A stretch of DNA of 15,993 nt from NCBI GenBank assembly GCA_964654015.1, contig CAZZHQ010000052.1, positions 1-15,993 on the forward strand, given 5' to 3'. The stretch comes from JAUUZT01 sp964654015. Lineage in GTDB: Bacteria > Chloroflexota > Dehalococcoidia > GIF9 > AB-539-J10. Made by a program: the position numbers and the translations under genes. How positions within the stretch are numbered: the first letter of the stretch is position 1; every line of letters starts with the position of its first letter. Under the pieces are notes generated by a model. It ran no database searches and had not been told where the DNA came from. It saw nothing but the letters and a program-made list of their open reading frames with translations. Positions 7,616-14,669 of the stretch are shown here, in pieces.

Positions 7616-8035
7616 TTAATCTTCATCTGTCAGATCTTTTATAGCATCGATTATGGAATCTTTGTTCCAGCCAACAAGTATATCGGCGTTATCGGAAACA
7701 ACTGACGACACATTTGTTTGAGCCCATGGTTTAATTCCAATCAATGGTTTAGAGCTTGAAAATCCTTCTTTAGCTGCCTGGATCTCTTTGTTTATCCATT
7801 TGCTATACGTAGCGTATACTCCTGCCATTATCAAGACCACATTACAAGGGCCCATTTTATTAAGAATTGCTTCATACAGTTCCTTATCTGTTCCTGATGT
7901 GTGCACCGGGTCATCTTTAGGGATTGAATAGTCAATGTAATGAAAAGTGGAGTGTTTGTCTAGCAGGTTTACAAGCTTCTCATACGCATCTGCATATGTC
8001 CATGAATGACTAATAAAAATACGGTATGTTTTCAA
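7616..8035 (-). CDS. Short TIR-like (ThsB/MTH538 family) protein, first gene of the minus-strand cluster
   Basis: This 139-residue protein is almost entirely a TIR-like domain. It shows YRIFISHSW (4-12), YSIPKDD (36-42), NVVLIMAGVY (65-74) and YSKWINKEIQAA (77-88), with Glu84 as the expected catalytic glutamate, and SKPLIGIKPW (95-104). Its length matches stand-alone ThsB/MTH538-like proteins. The family either produces an NAD-derived signal (Thoeris) or acts as an NADase effector. The start is TTG with GAGGTGG seven bases upstream. The TPR-S protein follows after 24 bases, a pairing known in predicted conflict systems. A TATAAT-type promoter candidate lies about 100 bases upstream. No ThsA-like (SIR2/SLOG) gene is visible, so it is not a standard Thoeris locus. 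Confidence 0.87.
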   Translation of the reverse strand: MKTYRIFISHSWTYADAYEKLVNLLDKHSTFHYIDYSIPKDDPVHTSGTDKELYEAILNKMGPCNVVLIMAGVYATYSKWINKEIQAAKEGFSSSKPLIGIKPWAQTNVSSVVSDNADILVGWNKDSIIDAIKDLTDED

Positions 8036-8135
8036 TCAACAACCACCTCACATTGATGTTTGAGCTTAATTTCTTGGCCAAGTAGAAAGAACTTCCATTA
8101 TTTCAGCCGCAACTTCACGGGCTATCATATCAATA

Positions 8136-8163
8136 ATTATAAACCTTTATCAGAAAACGGCAA
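8136..8163 (-). promoter_or_regulatory. Candidate sigma-70-type promoter for the TIR/TPR-S/QatC-like cluster
   Basis: On the minus strand, TTGCCG (8163-8158; four of six matches to TTGACA) is followed after 16 bases by a perfect TATAAT (8141-8136). It would give a leader of roughly 90-95 bases before the TTG start at 8035. It is the only clear promoter-like pair I found ahead of the cluster. No second strong promoter was seen in the 88-base gap at 6160-6247. Confidence 0.4.
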
Positions 8164-8255
8164 GCATTCCGCGTAACCAGTACAAGCTAAACCTGGCCGA
8201 TAACAACAAAAATTAGCACACGGATTTTAGCTACGACCTTAAAATTTCACTCTAT

Positions 8256-8271
8256 AAAAAGGTTCCTTTTT
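8256..8271. repeat. 16-base AT-rich palindrome
   Basis: AAAAAGG TT CCTTTTT is a perfect inverted repeat about 220 bases upstream of the minus-strand cluster. It could form a short hairpin ending in a T run on either strand, so it might be a weak bidirectional terminator or a protein-binding site. No gene ends close enough to decide. Confidence 0.35.
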
Positions 8272-8518
8272 CGACCTGTCCGCTGAACGGAGATTCCATA
8301 TCAGTCAGGGTCGCATTTTGACCGACTTTTTTTGCCGTGCTTCTTGAACAATCGCCTGTATTGTGTGATCTGTCGAAGCATTGAAGATCGTAACCTTCTG
8401 GATAGACCAATTAACACCTCGGCTATGTCAAACCGGTACTTTTATCAGAAGTATCTGAGGATCATAGTTAGCTCTTCAAATTATCCAGTGGTGAACTGGC
8501 TATGGTGCGGAAGCAGCA

Positions 8519-8590
8519 TGTCCAACCTGTCGCCTCCCCACTTTTGAACGTAGAGTGGCGTGTCTGACCTGTGATATGTATGTCCGACCT
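8519..8590 (+). repeat. Three related decamers TGTCYRACCT
   Basis: The decamers are tgtccaacct (8519-8528), tgtctgacct (8561-8570) and tgtccgacct (8581-8590), each differing at one or two positions. The last two are 20 bases apart. Clusters of short direct repeats of this kind occur at the ends of some insertion sequences, where transposase binds, so they may be a relict transposon end. A regulator-binding array is the alternative. Confidence 0.4.
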
Positions 8591-8755
8591 CGTAATTTCA
8601 ACTGCCGGTTTTCTGTGGAAAACCTATTCGGGTTTTCGTCGGGGCGTATGCAAAATATGAGAACGGATAGAGCGGTCTAAACTGGCTCCGGGGCAGGCGG
8701 GACATTGACAGCCGTACGGTTAAGGCTTACTCTTATGACTGCAGTCGAAAACGAA

Positions 8756-8779
8756 CACTAATCGATAATATCAAAAGTG
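8756..8779. promoter_or_regulatory. Imperfect inverted repeat upstream of marR, candidate operator
   Basis: CACT...GATA A TATC...AGTG forms an imperfect dyad (arms offset by one base) ending 22 bases before the MarR start codon. MarR proteins commonly bind such repeats in their own promoters. This is based on position and symmetry only. Confidence 0.22.
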
Positions 8780-8801
8780 AAATCATGCGGAGGTAGAACA
8801 T

Positions 8802-9275
8802 ATGGCACAGCAAATTAAAGCGGACAAAGATTACACACTATTAACACAACTGCTGCAGGTGGCAGATATTTTCGTCAAAATCAGGGAAAGGGAGCTTCTT
8901 CCCCAGAACCTGTCGGCCACGGCCGCGGAGATACTCTTCCTGGTGGACGCCATGGGAGAAGGTGTAACACCGGCCAAAATCACCAGGATGATCCTGCGCG
9001 AGCCACATTCCATATCCGGCATACTCAAGCGCATGGAAACACACGGCCTGATCAAGAGAACCAAGGATATGGAGCGCAAGAACCGCATCCGCATCACGCT
9101 GACCGCAAAAGGCGAAAAGACTCTCAAGCAGATCGTGAAACTGGAAGGCACAACGGGCATCCTTTCCAAACTAACCGTGGCTCAGCAGAAACAACTCAAG
9201 GCAAGCCTAACGGCACTCAAAGAAGCGGGTAAAAAAGAACTTCACCTTAGCCCCAAAGCGTTACTCTGGCCTTGA
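8802..9275 (+). CDS. MarR-family winged helix-turn-helix transcriptional regulator
   Basis: This 157-residue protein is of normal MarR length. The helix-turn-helix is visible at about 56-80 (TPAKITRMI, then EPHSISGILKRMETHGLI, where the recognition helix lies). The wing is at about 86-100 (KDMERKNRIRITLT). Flanking helices form the dimer interface. It probably represses its own gene or neighbours and responds to a small ligand, but no ligand can be assigned. GGAGGT lies seven bases before the ATG, a strong ribosome-binding site. It is visibly more GC-rich than the membrane-protein genes that follow, suggesting a different origin or constraint. It is divergent from the TIR/QatC-like cluster but about 770 bases away, so control of that cluster is possible but unsupported. 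Confidence 0.93.
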   Translation: MAQQIKADKDYTLLTQLLQVADIFVKIRERELLPQNLSATAAEILFLVDAMGEGVTPAKITRMILREPHSISGILKRMETHGLIKRTKDMERKNRIRITLTAKGEKTLKQIVKLEGTTGILSKLTVAQQKQLKASLTALKEAGKKELHLSPKALLWP

Positions 9276-9366
9276 ACCTTAAAACATGAAGCGTGCTCCA
9301 GATAAAATGCCCGGGGAAAAAACAACCTAAAATTGCGGCTGAAACAAAGATTGTTGAGAAGAAACG

Positions 9367-10257
9367 ATGAAATGGTTTGAAAGACATTTGAACTGGACAT
9401 GGGTCTTTGCATATTTATTATCGGCAGTCGCAATATGGCATCAGCAGACATCATCTCTGTTCCTTGCGCTCAGTGGAGTTTGTCTGTATTGGTTTATCAG
9501 TTTTTGGTTTTTGCATAAGAAGGGGCAAAGTTTCTGGTGGTTACTATTAATGTTTGTTGGAAGTCCTTCGTGGCCACAAATAGTTGACGATATTTTGAAA
9601 GCAGTATTGAAAGATAAAGATATATTACTAATGGTTTCCCCATATATTTGGTTAATAATAGGGATAACGGGAATACTTTGTTGGATCCCATTACTGTTAA
9701 AAAATAAGTCAACGGCTATTAAGAAGCATATCGAATCTGATTCAAAACAGGCACAACCATCGGCTATCAGATGTGAAGTTGCAAAGACGAATTGGTTCAA
9801 GAGGCACCTGAATTGGACGTGGCTCTTCATTTATTTGTTAACTTTAGTAGTTGCTGCTCAATGTGTTCTCTTTGTTAATTCGTTACCACCACCTATGAAA
9901 ATGCAATATACCACGGAAAACATAACTGTTTACGATAATACAATCATGAAAGGTAAGGGCATTTTGCGGGCAGACGGGACATATGGTGATGTGATTTTCC
10001 CTACCAAGAAAGAGATCCCCATTCAAAAAATGGAACGGGGTATTGATGAAGAAGGCATTAAAGTGCGGCTTAATTTATGGTATTGGCCTATTTACTTGAT
10101 TGGAACATTCTTGATTAGCATATGGGTACTAAAACAGAAAGGAAGGAGTTTATATTGGCTGTGGTTAACTTTGCTCCTGATTGGATTTACGCCATTACTA
10201 TTGAGTAATAAACACGCGAAGAAACAACCGAACGAATCTGATTTAATACAGCTATGA
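9367..10257 (+). CDS. Tandem-duplicated HLNWTW-family integral membrane protein
   Basis: I do not recognise a named family. The 296-residue protein consists of two copies of one module. Copy 1 begins MKWFERHLNWTWVF (1-14) and copy 2 NWFKRHLNWTWLF (142-154). Each motif leads straight into a membrane helix and is followed by a second hydrophobic pair around a W-x-L-x-[KQ]-K-x-[RQ]-S motif (47-55 and 253-261), ending near LLLxNK (109-114 and 277-282). Copy 2 also has a loop with PPPM (174-177) and about 50 polar residues, probably outside the membrane. Copy 2 is close to the gene at 11795-12235, including the PPPM loop, so the tandem form probably arose by fusion of paralogues. It may be co-transcribed with the next gene (45-base spacing). 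Function unknown. Confidence 0.72.
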   Translation: MKWFERHLNWTWVFAYLLSAVAIWHQQTSSLFLALSGVCLYWFISFWFLHKKGQSFWWLLLMFVGSPSWPQIVDDILKAVLKDKDILLMVSPYIWLIIGITGILCWIPLLLKNKSTAIKKHIESDSKQAQPSAIRCEVAKTNWFKRHLNWTWLFIYLLTLVVAAQCVLFVNSLPPPMKMQYTTENITVYDNTIMKGKGILRADGTYGDVIFPTKKEIPIQKMERGIDEEGIKVRLNLWYWPIYLIGTFLISIWVLKQKGRSLYWLWLTLLLIGFTPLLLSNKHAKKQPNESDLIQL

Positions 10258-10302
10258 ACGTGGACTAGACCTGGATTTCATCGACTAGTAGAGTGCAATA
10301 CA

Positions 10303-10944
10303 ATGAATCTTATATTATTTGAATCAGTTGATATACCACTTAAATCCCGGTTTGAACGAGTAGCCGCCTGCTTGGATTCGGATGGTAATGTTAGTTTTTT
10401 AATTATGCCGCGAATAGCGTGGGTTAAAATGGATTTGGAAACATCGTACTATTCACAGCTATATGGTTTATCTGCAATATCTGTATGTCTAAATATTGAT
10501 ATTATAGTGCCCAGATTAAAGCCAGCCTTACTGGATTCAAAAAGCATGATTCAATTAACTGAGCTTACGCGCAGTTATGAAATCCCTGTAGCTATGAAAG
10601 ACAACGTTACTGACATTTTTCAGGCAATACAGTTTATGGAAGAACCCCCACCCCGTTCTATTTATTCCAATTCTGCACCAGCACAATATCCACCCCCCTT
10701 ACCTTTCATACCCCCCTTCCCTTTCATACTCACATACATGGATACACAAAGATTACCGCCAATAGGTGTAGAATTAAGACGGATAGGCAATAAGGCAGGT
10801 AAACGTGGAGACATATTTACGCGGAATCGACTGAGTGGGCGCACAATGAATATGTTTCATACATGTTTGCGCGATGAAATGGACAAAAACTGTAAACCAT
10901 ATTCTATTATAGAATCATATGCACTCAAACTGAAAGGCTGGTAA
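10303..10944 (+). CDS. Unknown protein with a short proline/phenylalanine repeat
   Basis: Not recognised. The 213-residue protein has no clear signal peptide or long membrane helix. Residues 1-112 look like a mixed alpha/beta domain (for example VSFLIMPRIAWVKMDL). Residues 114-145 are rich in Pro and Phe, with PPPLPFIPPFPFI (130-142) encoded by an 18-base tandem repeat. The tail (146-213) is basic, with several Arg and Lys residues. The ATG has only a weak ribosome-binding site. It lies 45 bases after the tandem HLNWTW gene on the same strand. The open frame is complete and of average length for the region, but without a known family some doubt about expression remains. Confidence 0.55.
   Translation: MNLILFESVDIPLKSRFERVAACLDSDGNVSFLIMPRIAWVKMDLETSYYSQLYGLSAISVCLNIDIIVPRLKPALLDSKSMIQLTELTRSYEIPVAMKDNVTDIFQAIQFMEEPPPRSIYSNSAPAQYPPPLPFIPPFPFILTYMDTQRLPPIGVELRRIGNKAGKRGDIFTRNRLSGRTMNMFHTCLRDEMDKNCKPYSIIESYALKLKGW
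10693..10728 (+). repeat. Two 18-base tandem repeats (17 of 18 identical)
   Basis: Positions 10693-10710 and 10711-10728 both follow ccccccttxcctttcata and differ only at the ninth base (a or c). They sit in frame in the unknown protein and encode its Pro/Phe repeat. Slippage could change the copy number in steps of six residues. Confidence 0.85.
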
Positions 10945-11157
10945 TACGTTAATTTATGAGTACCGTATTTATGGAATAGACTGCCTGTAACTGGACGCTT
11001 GATATAAGGAGTTGATAGATTGTATAGCTGCCGGGTGACTAATGGATAAAAATACTGACCATTGATGCGGATCACGTCCAACCGATCTTTAAATACAGTT
11101 TAATATTGTGATTTTCTACAGATAGACTAAAATGGCGAATATGGAGGTTGGTTTAAA

Positions 11158-11778
11158 ATGGCAAGAATGATTATTAATTTTCACATCACTAAATTTTGGA
11201 GAGAAGGCTCATTTTGGATTGCCGTCATAATGGGGTTAATAGCTTTAGCCGTTTATAGTAATCCTTTCCCATCAGATGAAATAAATAAAATATCTGTGTT
11301 GTCGGCAACTAAAACTTATCCAGTGGCAACGGAACCTGTAGTGAGGGAGGTGGCGGTAAATTGGTTAGATGATAAAAGTAAATGTCTTTCTTTGTTATAT
11401 CCACGCGCCACCGAATGTGGTTTAGGAGTAATACAGCATGACAGCAAAACATATGCCACGTTTATCATTAGAAAGAGCGAAGTGAGCCAATGGGACAGAA
11501 GATATATGGAGAGTATAGTCTATTACTTTAAATATTATCCCGTAGGGACCGATAGTGTAGATATAGATTGGGATACATGTAAAATTAATCAATCAATGGA
11601 AGACCAGTTATTGAGCAACATCAACAAACTGCGTCGTGCCAATAATTATGATGTGATATCCGCTAATAAAGAATTAACAACCATGGCGAGAGAGCATAGT
11701 GCATCTATGGCACTACAGGGTAAAGAGTTCATATATGGAATAAACACGCCGTACTACATGGTATTGTGGCCAAAGTAA
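11158..11778 (+). CDS. Membrane-anchored protein with two half CAP (SCP/PR1) domains in reversed order
   Basis: In this 206-residue protein a membrane segment lies at about 18-34, the rest probably outside. Residues 65-106 (WLDDKSKCLSLLYP, then ECGLGVIQHDSKTYATFII) resemble the C-terminal half of a CAP domain. There the usual W-x-x-S-x-x-H-x-x-x-L-L reads with Asp72 for Ser and Lys75 for His. Residues 150-193 (LLSNINKLRRANNYDVISAN, then ELTTMAREHSASMAL) resemble the N-terminal half, with His180 in the A-R-E-H-S motif. After this the protein stops within about 15 residues. It thus looks like the middle piece of a tandem CAP protein, or a circular permutation. GGAGG stands 10 bases before the ATG. 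The gene ends 16 bases before the next HLNWTW gene, suggesting co-transcription. Confidence 0.6.
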   Translation: MARMIINFHITKFWREGSFWIAVIMGLIALAVYSNPFPSDEINKISVLSATKTYPVATEPVVREVAVNWLDDKSKCLSLLYPRATECGLGVIQHDSKTYATFIIRKSEVSQWDRRYMESIVYYFKYYPVGTDSVDIDWDTCKINQSMEDQLLSNINKLRRANNYDVISANKELTTMAREHSASMALQGKEFIYGINTPYYMVLWPK

Positions 11779-11794
11779 TATTATGGCCACAATA

Positions 11795-12235
11795 ATGAAT
11801 TGGTTTAAAAGGCATTTGAATTGGACATGGATATTAGTTTACATCTTGATATTAATGGTAGCCTACTCATATGTAGTATATATAGTTAGGCAACCACCAC
11901 CGATGACAACGGTATATACACCAAGTTATAGGACTGAATCGACATCTGAGCAACGGGATGGCTACGTAATGTTGCATCTGGGGGAATTAATCCCAGGAAA
12001 AAGTTTGTTGGTAGTTGATGAGGAAAAACTTGAAGCACGGAATTTGGGTGTGTTAATTGTCTGGTTTTGGCCTGTTTACCTAACAGGAACTATTCTAATT
12101 AGTCGGTGGGTACTAAAGCAGAAAAATAGAAGTTTACATTGGTTATGGCTCACCTTATTTTTGCTTCCAATAACGCCTATAATATTGGCCAAGAAAGAGA
12201 CTAATGGTATTTTAGAAGAGGGACAGCAAAAATGA
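11795..12235 (+). CDS. HLNWTW-family integral membrane protein
   Basis: The 146-residue protein starts MNWFKRHLNWTW and runs into a membrane helix (about 11-31). A polar loop with QPPPM (33-37) follows, then two further helices (about 86-104 and 115-132) around WVLKQKNRS (105-113). It closely parallels the second half of the protein at 9367-10257. ATG 11783 lies four codons earlier in frame. I prefer 11795 because it gives the same N-terminus as the paralogues. The stop overlaps the start of the next gene (ATGA), so the two are translationally coupled. Function unknown; the conserved Trp/His-rich N-terminus may sit at the membrane interface. Confidence 0.75.
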   Translation: MNWFKRHLNWTWILVYILILMVAYSYVVYIVRQPPPMTTVYTPSYRTESTSEQRDGYVMLHLGELIPGKSLLVVDEEKLEARNLGVLIVWFWPVYLTGTILISRWVLKQKNRSLHWLWLTLFLLPITPIILAKKETNGILEEGQQK

Positions 12236-12861
12236 ATTGGTTTAATAAACATCTGCATTTAACATGGCTTTTCTACATGATTGTATCTCTTTTCATAAAT
12301 ATGGCATTTTGGTGGCTAATATTACCTGGAAATCCAGGCGCTGCTGGTGAGACCGCGGCTAAAACATGGCTAATGCTTACTCCTTTTGTGATTAATATAT
12401 GGATGTTACGAAAGAAAAACAGAAGTTGGGCATGGTCATTATTTGGTTTGTGGACGCTCTGTTGGGTTCCACTATTGCTAAGTCATAAAGATCCTAATCG
12501 TATTAGTATGGATGAATCCGCTAGAAGGATAGGGGTAGACCCAAATGATTTTGAAGCCTACAATAACCGTGGGCTTGCCTATTGTGATAAAGAGGAATAT
12601 GACAAAGCCATCACTGATTACACTAAAGCAATAGAACTGAACCCAAAGCTTGCTAATGCTTACAATAACCGCGGGCTTGTCTATTTTATTAGAGTTGAAT
12701 ACGATAGAGCCATAGGTGATTACAACGAGGCGATAGAACTGGACCCGAAGCTTGCCGAGGCTTACCGTAACCGCGGGAATGCCTATGACGCCAGAGGGGA
12801 ATACGACAAAGCCAAAGCTGATAAAAAGAAAGCCAAAGAGTTAGGAGTGAAAAAAACTTGA
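12232..12861 (+). CDS. HLNWTW-like membrane domain fused to three TPR repeats
   Basis: The 209-residue protein starts MNWFNKHLHLTWLF, a degenerate form of the family motif. Membrane segments follow (about 11-31, 46-59, 66-84) around MLRKKNRSW (58-66). From 107 on there are three TPR units (107-140, 141-174, 175-208) with the usual pattern, for example AYNNRGLAY, EEYDKAITDYTKAIELNPK. TPRs bind other proteins, so this member may dock a partner at the membrane. Its start overlaps the stop of the preceding paralogue in ATGA, so both are made together. The last TPR ends in a Lys-rich stretch. The TPR assignment is firm; the role is unknown. Confidence 0.83.
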   Translation: MNWFNKHLHLTWLFYMIVSLFINMAFWWLILPGNPGAAGETAAKTWLMLTPFVINIWMLRKKNRSWAWSLFGLWTLCWVPLLLSHKDPNRISMDESARRIGVDPNDFEAYNNRGLAYCDKEEYDKAITDYTKAIELNPKLANAYNNRGLVYFIRVEYDRAIGDYNEAIELDPKLAEAYRNRGNAYDARGEYDKAKADKKKAKELGVKKT

Positions 12862-13043
12862 GTGAACCAGTGAAACTGGATGGTGAACGAGAAGTACAAC
12901 AATAGCGGCAATATCCATTGGTAAAGAATGGGTTAGACCTGAGCAAGGAAATATTCGAATACACATAGGCTACATAGAGCACTGAAAATGAAACAGACAG
13001 TAGCCGTATGACATTGGGGAGTAGCAACAACAAGGAGTGGATA

Positions 13044-13691
13044 ATGAGAAATATATTTATATTAATTACTTTGCTATGTGTAACAATTGCAGGATGCGCA
13101 AATATCACACAACCGTCACCCGCGCCAGAAGTCACGCAGGTAGAACCTGAGCTAACGATCCCCACTGGCTATACCACCTATACAAGCGAGGCACAGCTGT
13201 TCAGTATCTCCTATCCATCTGATTGGGAGACGGCGCTATCTTTGATACCGGATCTTGAGAAAGACACGAAAAGTTTTATTAATAATTATGACGCGGGTAT
13301 TCCCCTTAATAAATATACCCTCATTTTCCTTGCTGGCCGGCGGACACCGGGGGGATTTTCCCCTAATGTAAACATCGGGGTTGAGCCGATACCTTATGGG
13401 ACGAAAACGTACGAGCAAGTGGCAGAGGCAGAAGAAATACTGGTTGCAAAAGCAATCCCAGGTTATCGGGTATTTTCCAGAATGGAGACAACCGTCGATG
13501 GAAGAAAAGTTAGAATTGATGACGCTGAAGGAGCACTCGAGGAACAAGGGGAAAAGAGTCGTATACTGATGATGATGATGTTAGTAGATAAAACAGTTTG
13601 GCAAGTAACGTGCGGTTCGACTCACGAAGAGTTCGCTAAGATGGGAAAGGGCATGCTTTCTGTAGTAAGAAGCCTAAGAGTAAAGAGGTAA
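13044..13691 (+). CDS. Lipoprotein with PsbP/DUF1795-like domain
   Basis: The 215-residue protein has a lipoprotein signal: MRNIFILITLLCVTIAGC, with lipobox I-A-G-C and Cys18 as the lipid-modified residue. After a Pro-rich spacer, residues from about 42 on begin TTYTSEAQLFSISYPSDWE, the typical opening of PsbP/DUF1795-like folds, and end with TVWQVTCGSTHEEF and a C-terminal SVVRSLR helix, also usual there. It would be anchored on the outer face of the membrane. The start at 13044 has AGGAG six bases upstream and gives a proper signal peptide; an in-frame ATG at 13008 would put 12 polar residues in front of it. A run of Met (ILMMMML) is unusual but in frame. The ligand is unknown. Confidence 0.78.
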   Translation: MRNIFILITLLCVTIAGCANITQPSPAPEVTQVEPELTIPTGYTTYTSEAQLFSISYPSDWETALSLIPDLEKDTKSFINNYDAGIPLNKYTLIFLAGRRTPGGFSPNVNIGVEPIPYGTKTYEQVAEAEEILVAKAIPGYRVFSRMETTVDGRKVRIDDAEGALEEQGEKSRILMMMMLVDKTVWQVTCGSTHEEFAKMGKGMLSVVRSLRVKR

Positions 13692-13773
13692 ATAGTAGTA
13701 AACGAAAAATGAACGCCCTCTGATAGTGCAGATTATAGAAAGGCGATGATAACAACAATGCAGGAGAAATTCG

Positions 13774-14496
13774 ATGGGATGGTTTAAAAAGCATCTTAAC
13801 TGGACTTACGTTATATTTGGATCATTATTACCATTCATATTTGTTATTTTACTCAGATTATTTGCGGGTGTGTCCATCACCACATCAAGTCCAATTACAC
13901 CAATAATAATATTAGGATTATCAGCGATAGTAGCAACCAATGTAGGCTTCGGTGCTTGGTTGCTATCAGAAAAGGGACGGAACCCCTGGTGGATTTTGAT
14001 ATTATTTACAGGCATAATCGGTGTAATTGTTTTATTATCATTAAAGAATAAGAGTAGTGGCATAATATGGTCCAATATAGCCATAGGGAGATCTGTCATT
14101 TGGAGTGAAGTCATATTATGGTGTTCTTTCGGTGTATTGCCGTTACCAGGGTCAGATCGTGTTACTTTCATTTCTTCAATTCTCTGTGGATTCCTATTCG
14201 GATTACTATTTTATGGTTTTACGATGCTGATACGAAAACCAGAGATCAATAACAAGGTATTTTTCATAGCTTTTTCGATCATTTACCCACTTCTTTTTAT
14301 ACTCTATGCAAGTCACAATCCATATTATTCCATGTATACTGATCTGTATTATAGATATACATATAACAGCATATTAATGCCTACAATGCTCATGGCCTTG
14401 GTATCTTCCATACTTTCTGCCGTTATATACATAATATACAAAATATTTAGGGCTATAATAAATGGGATAGGCAAGCAGGGCAAGCAGAGCAAATAG
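13774..14496 (+). CDS. Polytopic HLNWTW-family membrane protein
   Basis: The 240-residue protein starts MGWFKKHLNWTYVIF, a variant of the family motif. Its first half matches the module seen in the neighbours, including a W-L-L-x-E-K-G-R-N-x-W-W segment (62-73) and LLSLKNK (87-93). The second half adds hydrophobic stretches at about 105-124, 130-152, 162-178 and 198-226, so six or seven membrane helices in total, with a Tyr-rich loop at 184-197. GGAG lies seven bases before the ATG. It has no recognisable transporter or enzyme motif. It is the last family member before the cyclase-like gene, 173 bases away. Confidence 0.72.
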   Translation: MGWFKKHLNWTYVIFGSLLPFIFVILLRLFAGVSITTSSPITPIIILGLSAIVATNVGFGAWLLSEKGRNPWWILILFTGIIGVIVLLSLKNKSSGIIWSNIAIGRSVIWSEVILWCSFGVLPLPGSDRVTFISSILCGFLFGLLFYGFTMLIRKPEINNKVFFIAFSIIYPLLFILYASHNPYYSMYTDLYYRYTYNSILMPTMLMALVSSILSAVIYIIYKIFRAIINGIGKQGKQSK

Positions 14497-14669
14497 ATCA
14501 TTTAATACCGATAACCATATAGATATAAGCGATACTAACCTTTTCCTGGATTAGCATTTACGGTATTCCGCTACATGAAAACTTATAATACAAATAAATG
14601 ATAAGATCAAGGCAAGTTAGCGTTGATTTGACCAGAATTTGGGCCCCATACTCTATAGGGAGGTTAAAC

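Larger units (their letters stand above)
8036..8801. other. Gene-poor region between the minus-strand cluster and the MarR gene
   Basis: About 765 bases with no convincing gene. It contains the promoter candidate of the minus-strand cluster (8136-8163), a 16-base palindrome (8256-8271), three related decamers (8519-8590) and a candidate operator before marR (8756-8779). Reading 8658-8740 on the plus strand gives a fragment containing RDIDSRTVKAY, interrupted upstream by a TAG. This vaguely recalls the helix-turn-helix of IS21-type transposases, but the resemblance is weak. A possible open frame at 8332-8547 has no start signal or recognisable content. The region looks like decayed mobile or accessory DNA. 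Confidence 0.5.

Noticed and set aside
2923..8035. Calling the cluster a standard Thoeris, Qat or CBASS locus
   Set aside because: ThsA, QatA/QatB/QatD and any CD-NTase cyclase are missing, so none of these names fits.
8308..8334. GGTC...GACC stem followed by seven T on the plus strand, as a terminator
   Set aside because: Stem of about four pairs, and no plus-strand gene ends upstream of it.
8332..8547. Plus-strand frame of 71 codons in the gene-poor region
   Set aside because: No ribosome-binding site and no recognisable protein features; minus-strand readings of the same stretch are equally poor.
12867..12879. Small hairpin CCAGT GAA ACTGG after the TPR gene, as a terminator
   Set aside because: Stem of only five pairs and no T run follows.
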